Source: a virus
IMG/VR virus record: IMGVR_UViG_3300044641_003805
Span: 1 to 24,697 of that record
Length of the DNA stretch: 24,697 nt
Direction: 5' to 3' (one strand)
Shown: positions 14,998 to 21,969 of the stretch, one piece after another
Position numbering within the stretch: the first letter of the stretch is position 1
How the letters are laid out: each line of letters opens with the position of its first letter
Program-made: the position numbers and the translations under genes
Notes under the pieces: model-generated
Told to the model about the DNA's origin: nothing
What the model saw: the letters and a program-made list of their open reading frames with translations, nothing else
The model's database searches: none

Positions 14998-16043
14998 GTT
15001 GTTTTTACTTTTCTTTCTTGAGTTGGTGGAGGAGGTATTTCTTTAATCATCATTTTACTAAATTCAGCTTTAAAGAAACTCATTCTTGTGTCACCATTTC
15101 TGCACTTTAAAAAATGCATTACCATTATGTCATCACTATCAATGATATATTTGTCTGGTCCAAAAAATCTTATTTTCTTTAAACCAGGACGGTTTATACC
15201 AATAACCATGTCTGCATGTTGTAATAAAGCATCTGCACCAAAAATATCAGATTCAAGTATATAATTACCATACCTGCCTTCTTCTGCTCTTGAAGGTTCA
15301 TCTATATTCCTGTTAAGTTGAGTGAGAATTAAAAATATGATTGGGTACTTTCTTTTAAGAGCTGTTAATGCTTCACCTAGAGAGTACAAAGTATCATACT
15401 TATCTTTTTCAAATGAATCTTTTTTTAGTAATAAACTATGGTCTAATGTAATTATTGTCTTAGTGTAAGTTTTTACAACAACATCTTTCTCTACTAGAAC
15501 ATCATTTTCCTTAACAGTCTGTTTCACAGTACTATTTAGTGAATGAGTATTCATATACTGATCAATGTATTGTTTAAACTCTGCTACAGTACAGGGTTCT
15601 TCTATTATATCAATAGGATACTTTACTTTTTGTTTAGCATAATCTAGACATTTAGATAAGTCTTCCTGATTAATGATTTCATTTTTATCTGCACTACACA
15701 AAGCCTTGTAACTTTTACCAAGTAATGCTGAATATTCACGTATTGCAGAGACTTTTGCTAACATTTCTAATGAGAATTCTAATACTCTAAAATTTTCACC
15801 AGGATTTAGTTTAAAAGCCTCACGGATAATTTGATCTTTTAAAAGTGTTTTACCACTTGCAGGTCTTCCTCCAATTACAATAGTACTATTCCATTCAATA
15901 CCGTCTACACCAGCATCGTTAAATCTTGTCCAAGGTGTTCTTACACTTTTAATTTCACCTTTAAGTCTACCTTGAAGATATTTCAGTGATTCTTGAAAGC
16001 CATCACGTTGACTTTTCCATGGTTGTTTTTTCTTTGATTCCAT
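14994..16043 (-). CDS. Replicative DNA helicase, DnaB-type
   Basis: A 349-aa RecA-fold helicase corresponding to the C-terminal domain of DnaB; the ~130-aa N-terminal domain that contacts primase in bacteria is absent. Walker A is GGRPASGKT (58-66), and EFSLEM (89-94) is the DnaB H1a-type motif. Walker B is TIITLDHSLLL with D201. LTQLNR (Q242-R245) is motif H3, and FLKCRNGDT (about 311-319) is the H4/arginine-finger region. A Val/Lys/Thr-rich insertion at 170-197 (VKQTVKENDVLVEKDVVVKT) extends the Walker B strand region. A promoter-like element lies in the 113-nt upstream gap, and the gene heads the string through the RecT-like and SSB genes. Confidence 0.92.
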   Translation of the reverse strand: MESKKKQPWKSQRDGFQESLKYLQGRLKGEIKSVRTPWTRFNDAGVDGIEWNSTIVIGGRPASGKTLLKDQIIREAFKLNPGENFRVLEFSLEMLAKVSAIREYSALLGKSYKALCSADKNEIINQEDLSKCLDYAKQKVKYPIDIIEEPCTVAEFKQYIDQYMNTHSLNSTVKQTVKENDVLVEKDVVVKTYTKTIITLDHSLLLKKDSFEKDKYDTLYSLGEALTALKRKYPIIFLILTQLNRNIDEPSRAEEGRYGNYILESDIFGADALLQHADMVIGINRPGLKKIRFFGPDKYIIDSDDIMVMHFLKCRNGDTRMSFFKAEFSKMMIKEIPPPPTQERKVKTT

Positions 16044-16124
16044 ATCTTACTTATGGGGGGAAAAAGAGTCTATGGCTGTTGTTCAGCTAGTGGTTTTTAC
16101 CATAAAGTCTTTTGATTTCTTTTA

Positions 16125-16155
16125 CAAATATATGTTATTAGTCTTAATTTTACAA
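16125..16155 (-). promoter_or_regulatory. Bacteroidota-type promoter upstream of DnaB gene
   Basis: On the minus strand a TTG at 16155-16153 is followed after 20 nt by TATATTTG (16132-16125), matching the Bacteroidota housekeeping consensus TTG-N19/20-TAnnTTTG. It lies in the 113-nt gap between the 210-aa gene (stop at 16157) and the DnaB start (16043), leaving a leader of roughly 75-80 nt. The remainder of the gap contains a C-run (TTTTTCCCCCC) and no second ORF. This would give the replication gene string its own transcription start. Confidence 0.5.
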
Positions 16156-16156
16156 C

Positions 16157-16789
16157 TTAAACAACCTTATCTTTAAAATGATTTTCAGTATTTACTACAG
16201 AGCCTGTTGATATTTCAGAGCATCTGTTAGCAAGTTCTGAACCCCATGTTTTATCTGATAATTGTTTACGTATAAAATACTGGGAAGTTTGCATATATAA
16301 GTAATTTTTTAGTTCATACTCAGTAACATATGACTCAGTAGCTTTTAAGATAATATCCCAGCTATAATCATAATTACTCATGAACCATGCTAATGCGGTT
16401 TCAACATTTTTCTTATCAGATCTTGCTGCTTTACCGCTTGGCAACTTAATCTTAGGAAATATTTCTAAATATTCCTGTATCTTTTGTTGATATCCTTGAC
16501 CCAAAATTTGAGTTGGTGTACCTTTTTTTTGAGTTTTAAACAAAGATTCTGCTTCATTAAGGACTTTTAGACCTTTAGGTAACAGACTTATTTTTACACC
16601 ATCACCTACATTTTTTTCTTCTGTAAAAGCTCCCATAAATAAAGCATGAGATTCTTTTATAATTAAACCTTTGCTTATAGGTAACTGTTCTTTTATACCA
16701 TACAATATAAAAAATTGATCAGGTGTTATCCCGTTTTGTTGAAAGAGGTTTAATAACTGTGTTAATTGCGAATTTGTTTTTGAGCTCAT
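16157..16789 (-). CDS. Winged-helix-like protein, possible helicase loader/replication factor
   Basis: A 210-aa protein. The N-terminal ~75 residues have a winged-helix pattern (LLNLFQQNGITPDQFFILYG; then strand/turn SLLPKGLKVLNEAE). Residues ~95-200 form a second helical domain containing SGKAARSDKKNVETALAWFM followed by 'YDYSWDIILKATESYVTEYE' and KTWGSELANRC. This two-domain layout recurs in Bacteroidota phages and resembles phage replication organiser proteins, so a role in loading the DnaB helicase encoded next is plausible, but no motif proves it. Its start overlaps the DnaA domain IV-like gene by 71 nt, and a promoter to the DnaB gene follows. Function confidence is much lower than gene confidence. 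Confidence 0.6.
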   Translation of the reverse strand: MSSKTNSQLTQLLNLFQQNGITPDQFFILYGIKEQLPISKGLIIKESHALFMGAFTEEKNVGDGVKISLLPKGLKVLNEAESLFKTQKKGTPTQILGQGYQQKIQEYLEIFPKIKLPSGKAARSDKKNVETALAWFMSNYDYSWDIILKATESYVTEYELKNYLYMQTSQYFIRKQLSDKTWGSELANRCSEISTGSVVNTENHFKDKVV

Positions 16790-17195
16790 CTTTTATTCTA
16801 TTAAAAATTCTAAGAGTAAATGCATCATTTACATCTATTAAAGTATTAATTGCTTTTGTACCGTGTATTACTGTTGAATGAGATTGTTTAAACATTTTAG
16901 CTATAGCTTTACATGTAAAATTTTGGTTTCTAAGGAACCAATATGCACATTGTCTATAGGTTATTAATTCTTCAAATCTCGTTTTATCTCTTAAACTAGA
17001 TGTTTTTACATTTGATTTAAGTGATTCATCTGTCTGCATTAAGTATTCTATGTATTTGATAATCTTAGAAATAGAAGGTTTACCCCTAACAACCATAGTA
17101 TTAATTGTTACATCAACAGATACACCATAAATATTTTGACAATCTTCTTTAAAATACTTTATAAAATCAAAAATATCATCTTCAGGTGTTATCAT
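16719..17195 (-). CDS. DnaA domain IV-like DNA-binding protein
   Basis: A 158-aa protein that carries the DNA-binding domain IV of the initiator DnaA but no AAA+ ATPase domain. Residues 78-120 include ITYRQCAYWFLRNQNFTCKA followed by IAKMFKQSHSTVIHGTKAI, where SHSTVIHG corresponds to the DnaA signature (D/N)HSTVLH. The ~65-residue N-terminus is unrelated to DnaA domains I-III. It could bind DnaA-box-like sites to start phage replication or regulate transcription. It is the first minus-strand gene after the divergent AT-rich intergenic region, and its end overlaps the winged-helix-like gene by 71 nt. The C-terminal ~25 residues are encoded within that overlap. Confidence 0.78.
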   Translation of the reverse strand: MITPEDDIFDFIKYFKEDCQNIYGVSVDVTINTMVVRGKPSISKIIKYIEYLMQTDESLKSNVKTSSLRDKTRFEELITYRQCAYWFLRNQNFTCKAIAKMFKQSHSTVIHGTKAINTLIDVNDAFTLRIFNRIKDELKNKFAINTVIKPLSTKRDNT

Positions 17196-17263
17196 ATACT
17201 TAATTCTAATTGCAAGTTTAAATCATTTTTTGTATATTATATGTTTAATTCAAACTTATTATT
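17196..17263. promoter_or_regulatory. Divergent AT-rich intergenic region with inverted repeat
   Basis: This 68-nt gap separates the minus-strand replication genes from the plus-strand membrane-protein cassette. AAGTTTAAAT (17214-17223) and ATTCAAACTT (17248-17257) form an inverted repeat with one mismatch and a 24-nt spacer, suitable for an operator. A plus-strand promoter candidate is TTG (17210-17212)-N20-TATATTAT (17233-17240). A minus-strand -7-like box is TAAGTTTG (17258-17251), without a clear -33 box. No DnaA box (TTATCCACA) is present. Confidence 0.35.
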
Positions 17264-17563
17264 ATGATTAGTGACTTTTTAAAGAAAAATTTTCCTGGAA
17301 CATGGAACTTCTTTTTAGATTTTTTTGAAGCAATGAACAACAAAAAATCTGGACACAGTTTACGCAAATGGTTAGCTGTTGGTTTTTTTTGGATCATGGC
17401 TGATTTAAGTATACAATATACAACTTCAGATAATCTTGCTGTTGTATTAGGTATACATGCAGGTATGATTACAAGTTTAATTATTACCTACAGTGTAGCA
17501 AATCACGCTGAAAAAAAATTAAATTCTAATACTAGTGTAAATGAAGAATCAGGAACTAATTAA
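17264..17563 (+). CDS. Small membrane protein, holin-like
   Basis: A 99-aa protein with two predicted membrane spans (about 36-52, WLAVGFFWIMADLSI; and 58-79, LAVVLGIHAGMITSLIITYS), an amphipathic aromatic N-terminus and a charged C-terminus. Size and topology fit a class II holin, the protein that times membrane permeabilisation at lysis, and two further membrane/secreted proteins follow in overlapping frames as in lysis cassettes. No endolysin is in the window, so the call stays tentative. It is the first gene of the only multigene plus-strand unit, divergent from the DnaA-like gene. It overlaps the next gene by 23 nt. Confidence 0.6.
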   Translation: MISDFLKKNFPGTWNFFLDFFEAMNNKKSGHSLRKWLAVGFFWIMADLSIQYTTSDNLAVVLGIHAGMITSLIITYSVANHAEKKLNSNTSVNEESGTN

Positions 17564-17870
17564 ACTAGGCTTTTTTTTAGCTATTGTTATTATACTTGTG
17601 TTGGCAGGGGTGTTGATACTCCGTGAGCCAAAACAAATTACAAACAATGACAATGAAAAAGTTTTAAGAGACTCTATTGCTTTAATGCAAAGTCAAATAG
17701 ATTCCTCTCATGTACGTCAAATTAAATTGCAAAGCTCTTATGACAGCTTGTTAAACATTGAACCAGAAATTAGATACAGAACAAATGAAAAAATTAAATT
17801 TATTTATAGTACTGCTACTCCTTCACAACTGGATAGCATCATACGCACAAACTGGAAAACCCAATATTGA
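17541..17870 (+). CDS. Membrane-anchored protein, i-spanin-like
   Basis: A 109-aa protein with a single N-terminal membrane span (about 9-27, LGFFLAIVIILVLAGVLIL) followed by a hydrophilic, likely helical periplasmic part (RDSIALMQSQIDSSHVRQIK). This is the topology of inner-membrane spanins (Rz). It starts inside the holin-like gene (23-nt overlap), and its last 86-113 nt contain the start of the third gene in the +1 frame, an arrangement typical of Rz/Rz1 pairs. No sequence family is recognised, so the assignment is by topology and gene order only. The C-terminal ~20 residues (after about 88) fall in the overlap. Confidence 0.6.
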   Translation: MKNQELIKLGFFLAIVIILVLAGVLILREPKQITNNDNEKVLRDSIALMQSQIDSSHVRQIKLQSSYDSLLNIEPEIRYRTNEKIKFIYSTATPSQLDSIIRTNWKTQY

Positions 17871-18195
17871 TACAGTTAGATGTTATGGTGTAACAGAATT
17901 AAGACACATCTCTGCTAGCTTGGTAGCCGGTAGGGCATGTGACACCGCTCTGCACAATGCTAATAGTATTATTGCAAATAGGAACTTATTACTAAAAGAA
18001 AAAGAGATTGAGATTTCAAGTTTAAATAAACAGATTTCTCTAAAGGATCAGTTGATCCTAAAAAAAGAAGAGGATATAAAAACTATCAACCTCAATCTTG
18101 ACAAAGAAAAACAAAATCACAAGTGGACTAAATATGGTTGGGTTGCAACATCCGTACTGCTGGTTTCTTTAGTTTTTATTACTGCTATAAACTAA
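17785..18195 (+). CDS. Secreted coiled-coil protein with C-terminal membrane span (lysis cassette)
   Basis: I choose the ATG at 17785 (136 aa) rather than the in-frame ATG at 17758 because it begins a textbook signal peptide, MKKLNLFIVLLLLHNWIASY then AQ, with cleavage likely after AQ. A long coiled coil (about 75-115; LKEKEIEISSLNKQISLKDQ then LILKKEEDI) and a C-terminal membrane span (WVATSVLLVSLVFITA) follow. The topology suggests a periplasm-spanning lysis protein. There is no lipobox cysteine after the signal sequence, so it is neither a standard o-spanin nor a u-spanin. It overlaps the preceding gene by 86 nt and the convergent helicase gene by 27 nt. Confidence 0.6.
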   Translation: MKKLNLFIVLLLLHNWIASYAQTGKPNIDTVRCYGVTELRHISASLVAGRACDTALHNANSIIANRNLLLKEKEIEISSLNKQISLKDQLILKKEEDIKTINLNLDKEKQNHKWTKYGWVATSVLLVSLVFITAIN

Positions 18196-19797
18196 AGACG
18201 GATAGTTGTTTCTTAGCACAAATAATTTGTCTGTAACCCTAGAGTAAACTGTATATTTAATACGGTTTCTTTCTAGGGTTTTATTATTTTGGTCTATGTC
18301 TTCTTCTAAAATCAACGCGTTTTTATAAGTTGAACCTTGAGACTTGTGTGCTGTAATAGCATAACTGTATGCCACATTAGCTGACCACTTTAACACTGTG
18401 TAATACTTTGCCCATTCTTTTGAATCTTTTGTCTTTTTAGCGTAGTCTTTTGTCATCTTTAATACATTCTCATACTCTTTTAAACTATCCTTGTGTACAA
18501 CAAATATAGTATTAGTGTAAGGTTTTTCTGGATTCTTTGGATTATATGCATTAACCTTTAGTTCATAACCTTTTAACGTAACCCAATGGTTATTAATGTG
18601 AAAAAGCTGATCTACAATCTTTACATCTAATACTTTTAAATCCTCTGAGGTATTAAATACTATTTGGTAAGTCCCAGTATCTATATTGTATTTAAAAATT
18701 GGTTTCATAACAATAAGAGATTCACCAGGAAAATAAGGATTAGACTCATGATTTTCACCATACATCAATTCCCTAGCAACATTGTTAATGTAATTGATTG
18801 TTTTATTTTTCCAAGCTATTACCTTAAAGTAATCTGAATTATTTTTATAATTATCACAAATAAAATATTCTTTTAATAAACCTTTTATTTTTGACTTTTC
18901 AGTTTGTGAGTCTATAAAAATAATACCATTACCATTACTGTTGAGTTCTGTATTTAATACAGGTAACGGTTGTTTTCTAAACAAATTCTCTCTAATTTTA
19001 AATGATAAGTCAACAACTGGATGGTCACCTTTTTGACGCATTATTTGTTTTAACTCTACTGTTTTAAAATCATATGGAGAATTCTTTTGAAAAGGTATGC
19101 TATCTAACTTATTAACTGGTGGAATTTGTGCGGGATCACCCATGAATATAATTTTTAATTTTTTAGAAAATTTCATTATATCATGACAGATTTTATCATC
19201 TAACATAGAAACTTCATCTACAACTAGATAATCATATTTCAACAAATTAGATTTATTAAATGTATCCAGCATAAATAACTGATCACCGTTATCAGTAATT
19301 ACTTCTTTAAGACCTAACATTTTGTGAATAGTACTATATACAATACTCTTTTTCATGTCAAATATATCTTCAAAGATGTAACCATTCATACCTGATTGTA
19401 AAGAACTGTTATACAACACTCCTACAGCTTTGTTGGTAGGAGCACTAATACCAATTGACTTATTATCAGTAGTATAGGTGATATATTCTAGTATTTTTTT
19501 TACTAGATATGTTTTACCTGTGCCCGCATAACCTTTTAAGATTATTGCAGAATTCTGTGGATTTTCTAAGAAATTAACTATTTCTTCAAATGCAACAGAC
19601 TGATCCTGGTTTAGACCTAAAATTAGTCTTGAACGTATTAATGTTTTAATGCATTCCTCTGCTACTGTAAAGTTTTCAGGGTCAGCTGATTTTACCATTA
19701 AACTTAAAGTCTCAGTCTGTTGATCATCAATAAGATTTTTATCATTAATCTCATTAATCCTTTTAATCCACCTTTGTTTTTTTTCATTTAATTTCAT
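18169..19797 (-). CDS. SF1 DNA helicase (RecD/Dda-like)
   Basis: A 542-aa superfamily 1 helicase of the RecD2/Dda type, expected to unwind DNA 5'-3' at forks or during recombination. Walker A is GYAGTGKT (89-96), Walker B DEVSML (194-199), motif III GDPAQIPP (220-227). Motif V/VI near the C-terminus reads YSYAITAHKSQGSTYKNA followed by YSRVTDKLFVL. An SH3-like insertion in domain 2B (about 350-440) is likely. The extra N-terminus (1-60) carries at 26-50 a stretch (TETLSLMVKSADPENFTVAE) that aligns with the module of the AAA/VWA-cluster proteins. Its 3' end is overlapped by the convergent plus-strand cassette, and its coding sequence contains that cassette's terminator. It starts 3 nt after the Ung gene ends. 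Confidence 0.9.
   Translation of the reverse strand: MKLNEKKQRWIKRINEINDKNLIDDQQTETLSLMVKSADPENFTVAEECIKTLIRSRLILGLNQDQSVAFEEIVNFLENPQNSAIILKGYAGTGKTYLVKKILEYITYTTDNKSIGISAPTNKAVGVLYNSSLQSGMNGYIFEDIFDMKKSIVYSTIHKMLGLKEVITDNGDQLFMLDTFNKSNLLKYDYLVVDEVSMLDDKICHDIMKFSKKLKIIFMGDPAQIPPVNKLDSIPFQKNSPYDFKTVELKQIMRQKGDHPVVDLSFKIRENLFRKQPLPVLNTELNSNGNGIIFIDSQTEKSKIKGLLKEYFICDNYKNNSDYFKVIAWKNKTINYINNVARELMYGENHESNPYFPGESLIVMKPIFKYNIDTGTYQIVFNTSEDLKVLDVKIVDQLFHINNHWVTLKGYELKVNAYNPKNPEKPYTNTIFVVHKDSLKEYENVLKMTKDYAKKTKDSKEWAKYYTVLKWSANVAYSYAITAHKSQGSTYKNALILEEDIDQNNKTLERNRIKYTVYSRVTDKLFVLRNNYPSLVYSSNKN
18235..18290 (+). terminator. Two-part hairpin terminator of the plus-strand cassette
   Basis: Forty nucleotides after the last plus-strand cassette gene, AACCCTAGA (18235-18243) pairs with TCTAGGGTT (18272-18280), and inside it AAACTGTAT (18246-18254) pairs with ATACGGTTT (18260-18268, one G-T pair) around an ATTTA loop. 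TTATTATTTT (18281-18290) follows. Together these make an 18-bp, two-part stem with a T-rich tail in the plus direction. It lies wholly within the 3' coding part of the minus-strand helicase, so both functions share the same bases. Confidence 0.6.
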
Positions 19798-19800
19798 AGT

Positions 19801-20520
19801 TTACCATATGATTTTATATTTAAAATGTAGATAACAAAGATCTGATACTTTGTTAAACATGTTTTCTGAATTCCATTTTTCCATGTTGCTATGAGCAGCT
19901 GATGCAGGATGAGAACAAAATATCTTAAAATTATTTTCTGATACAGAATCTGCCCACTCTTGTGCTTTTCTACCCATAAAAACATATATTAATCCTGGAT
20001 TATAACACATTAATTGATCCATTAGGAAAGCCATGAACGGTTGCCATATGTTGTAATGTTGACCTACTTTTCCTACAGTAGTAGTAAAAGCTGAATTTAA
20101 CATTAGTATGCCTTGGTTTGACCACCGTTTAAGATCTTTATCCCATACATAACCATTTGGATATACTATGTCTTCAATTTCTTTAAACATGTAACGCATT
20201 GATGCCTCTGGATTTTTAGTGTTAGAACAAGAAAATGCTATACCATCTGCTACACCCATGTGAGGATAAGGATCTTGACCAATCATTACAACTTTAAGTT
20301 GATCATATGGACATTCTTCAAAAGCTCTAAAAACTTGTTTCAGTTGAGGAGTAAATCTTTTACCTTCTTGAGCATCTTTTAGTAAAGCCTGTAAGATTTT
20401 ATCAAAGTCTGAACTCAAAATAAAAGTTTTTAATTTATCCGCCCAACCTGAAGGCTTAAGTTTTTCATATAACTTTTGTTTTATTTCTTCTAAATTTATT
20501 GTGTTTATTTTTGTAGTCAT
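19801..20520 (-). CDS. ung: Uracil-DNA glycosylase, family 1
   Basis: A 239-aa family 1 uracil-DNA glycosylase that excises uracil from DNA. The water-activating motif is GQDPYPH (81-87; D83), followed by GVADGIAFS, where host enzymes have GQAHGLAFS. The uracil-binding Asn lies in ILMLNSAFTT (N142), and the Leu-loop motif is SHPASAAHSN (H204), a variant of HPSPLS. All catalytic residues are retained and the length is normal. Phage Ung proteins support genome fidelity or base removal, and in crAss-like phages ung sits among replication genes as here. It is followed after 3 nt by the SF1 helicase and is divergent from the 120-aa plus-strand gene. Confidence 0.92.
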   Translation of the reverse strand: MTTKINTINLEEIKQKLYEKLKPSGWADKLKTFILSSDFDKILQALLKDAQEGKRFTPQLKQVFRAFEECPYDQLKVVMIGQDPYPHMGVADGIAFSCSNTKNPEASMRYMFKEIEDIVYPNGYVWDKDLKRWSNQGILMLNSAFTTTVGKVGQHYNIWQPFMAFLMDQLMCYNPGLIYVFMGRKAQEWADSVSENNFKIFCSHPASAAHSNMEKWNSENMFNKVSDLCYLHFKYKIIW

Positions 20521-20548
20521 AAACTTTTTATGTTTAAATTTTTTTAAT

Positions 20549-20556
20549 TAAATTTG
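20549..20556 (+). promoter_or_regulatory. Promoter-like -7 box at an almost leaderless gene
   Basis: TAAATTTG (20549-20556) exactly matches the Bacteroidota -7 consensus TAnnTTTG and ends 4 nt before the ATG at 20561. Transcription would start at or next to the start codon, giving a leaderless or near-leaderless mRNA. The -33 region has only TTTATG, not a TTG at ideal spacing, so this stays tentative. Confidence 0.35.
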
Positions 20557-20560
20557 GTTT

Positions 20561-20923
20561 ATGGAAGATAACAAACAACCACCAGTTGATTCAACTGAAC
20601 CAGAAAAAATCAAATTAACAACTATTTCTCCACAAGAATTAATTGATATCAAAGTCTCAGGACATTTCTTAAATAAAGCACAAAAGCTATTAATGACCAT
20701 GTGTGCTGAAGTAGGAGAAAAAGAAATGCTTGCTATATTTGAACGGATTAAAGATAACAAACCTGCTGAAAGTAGTCATGAAGAAGCAATCATTATGTTA
20801 TTATCTATTGTTGACGGTATTGAAAAAGCTGCTTTAGAGCAAAACAAAGCCTCAATAAAAGAATACACAGGAGAAGAAGCTATAAAACTTTTTCAATTTC
20901 AGAATGCAAATGATTTTATCTAA
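20561..20923 (+). CDS. Hypothetical protein (120 aa)
   Basis: Unrecognised 120-aa acidic protein (Glu/Asp/Lys rich) on the plus strand. After a disordered Pro/Glu-rich N-terminus (about 1-22) it is predicted all-helical (LNKAQKLLMTMCAEVGEKEM; HEEAIIMLLSIVDGIEKAAL), with no membrane span or Cys motif. It is the only single gene on the plus strand, divergent from ung and overlapping the convergent 134-aa gene by 8 nt. Opposite orientation to its neighbours and its own promoter-like box suggest separate timing. The minus-strand ORF across the same bases is a shadow. Confidence 0.58.
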   Translation: MEDNKQPPVDSTEPEKIKLTTISPQELIDIKVSGHFLNKAQKLLMTMCAEVGEKEMLAIFERIKDNKPAESSHEEAIIMLLSIVDGIEKAALEQNKASIKEYTGEEAIKLFQFQNANDFI

Positions 20924-21320
20924 AATTAATTCCCACCATATCCCCTGCATATATTAGTGATTCAATTACTAAACTTAATTCTTCTTTAGAGCACTCAGCT
21001 AGAGATTTGCAAAAAAGTACCTTTTCTCCATCATAGTCTACAACAAAACACAAACCTGACATTTTTAGAATGTCAAGTTTTGTTTTGTCAAACATTTCAC
21101 CCTGTTCTTTTGCTAACTCTCTAATACAAACATGAATTTTTGCAAGTTGAGCAAGAGTTCCATCATCTTTATGAGCTTCCATAAACATGTCTGCAATTTG
21201 ACCTAATTCAAGACTTTTAACAAAAGCTTCAAATTTTGGTTTAACTGCTTCTACAGGAGACATTTTAGTTTCACCAGTTTTTATAAATTTACCATGAAAT
21301 ATGTTATGCTTTTGAGCCAT
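20916..21320 (-). CDS. Hypothetical protein (134 aa)
   Basis: Unrecognised 134-aa protein. A basic N-terminus (MAQKHNIFHGKFIKTGETKM) leads into helices (FEAFVKSLELGQIADMFMEA; AQLAKIHVCIRELAKEQGEM), then a strand pair (SGLCFVVDYDGEKVLFCKSL) and a last helix. It may be a mixed alpha/beta small regulator, but no family is evident. It overlaps by 17 nt the 47-aa basic ORF upstream and by 8 nt the convergent plus-strand gene, so it closes the accessory operon that begins beyond 24.6 kb. Confidence 0.58.
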   Translation of the reverse strand: MAQKHNIFHGKFIKTGETKMSPVEAVKPKFEAFVKSLELGQIADMFMEAHKDDGTLAQLAKIHVCIRELAKEQGEMFDKTKLDILKMSGLCFVVDYDGEKVLFCKSLAECSKEELSLVIESLIYAGDMVGINFR

Positions 21321-21447
21321 TGTTTTTTGCTTTTAGTAATTTTTTATGATTACTTTTTGCCAATTTTAATTCTTCTTTTTCTTGATTGTTTTTCTTAAAG
21401 ACTTCTCCACCACGTGGACCTTTTTCTTTTTCAATTATTTCATTCAT
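21304..21447 (-). CDS. Very small basic protein (47 aa)
   Basis: A short ORF of 47 codons from ATG at 21447 to TAA at 21304. It encodes a Lys/Glu-rich peptide (MNEIIEKEKGPRGGEVFKKN, then a charged helix rich in Lys, Leu and Asn). It fills the only gap in this otherwise gapless gene string (21321-21465) and overlaps the next gene by 17 nt, the spacing seen between its neighbours. The PRGG element and basic helix could bind nucleic acid, but nothing specific is recognised. Low-complexity composition means chance remains possible. Confidence 0.45.
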   Translation of the reverse strand: MNEIIEKEKGPRGGEVFKKNNQEKEELKLAKSNHKKLLKAKNNGSKA

Positions 21448-21465
21448 ATGATTTAATTTATTGAT

Positions 21466-21711
21466 TTATACTTTTTTGTAACCTTTTTTAACTTTATCAT
21501 TTATCAGCTTACCATAAATACTTGAAGCTTTTTCAAAAGATACTGGAATTGGAGTTTTAGTACCTTTGATCAGGATTGATCCCCTGCGTCCGTATGCAAA
21601 TATAACAACATATTTATCATCTTCTATTGGTTTTAATGTAACATTGTAAACCTTATCAGAGAATGTGTCATAATAATGCAAGCGTGTTATTTCTACTGTT
21701 TCTTTAGTCAT
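21466..21711 (-). CDS. Stand-alone WGR-domain protein
   Basis: An 81-aa protein consisting of one WGR-like domain. Strands YNVTLKPIEDDKYVVIFAYG (22-41) carry the signature as YGRRGS, with Tyr replacing Trp. The helix FEKASSIYGKLINDKVKKGY (59-78) has the usual 'f...i..K..kGY' ending. WGR domains in PARPs and in MolR-type bacterial proteins bind DNA ends or nucleic acid, so a DNA-binding role is plausible. It overlaps the zinc-ribbon gene upstream by 8 nt. Confidence 0.72.
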   Translation of the reverse strand: MTKETVEITRLHYYDTFSDKVYNVTLKPIEDDKYVVIFAYGRRGSILIKGTKTPIPVSFEKASSIYGKLINDKVKKGYKKV

Positions 21712-21964
21712 TAGAAAGTTTGTATAAATTTAAAGCCCATGGTTTATGTTTTGTTTTTCCTGTGACATCTTCAATTGTAAAAGGTATATAACCACAATCT
21801 TCAAAGTCTTTTCCATTTTTAGGTAAACAACTTCTTAGATCATCTTCTATGGCTTTACAACTCATGCAAATAATATCAGTATTAAACCAAGACATTGTTC
21901 TGCTTTTAAGAGGTTCTGCACAACGCTTGCAGAAATTTAATGTAAAAAAGTTATCTGTACTCAT
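21704..21964 (-). CDS. Small zinc-ribbon-like protein
   Basis: An 86-aa protein with two CxxC knuckles, C12-C15 (FCKRCAEPL) and C33-C36 (IICMSCKAIED), separated by SRTMSWFNTD. This treble-clef/zinc-ribbon pattern recurs in phage and plasmid small proteins of unknown role. The C-terminal half (about 50-86) is less structured and contains a FEDCGYIPFTIED stretch. It probably binds one zinc and may contact nucleic acid or protein. It lies 5 nt downstream of clpS and overlaps the WGR gene by 8 nt. Confidence 0.65.
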   Translation of the reverse strand: MSTDNFFTLNFCKRCAEPLKSRTMSWFNTDIICMSCKAIEDDLRSCLPKNGKDFEDCGYIPFTIEDVTGKTKHKPWALNLYKLSND

Positions 21965-21969
21965 GTTGA

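Noticed and set aside
17785-18195. Calling the third cassette gene a lipoprotein o-spanin or u-spanin
   Set aside because: There is no lipobox cysteine after the signal peptide (SYAQ-TGKPN); the first Cys is about ten residues later without the lipobox context.
19794-19985. A 63-aa minus-strand ORF at the end of the uracil-DNA glycosylase gene
   Set aside because: It is in another frame of ung and its peptide is unlike a protein; the glycosylase catalytic His region covers the same bases.
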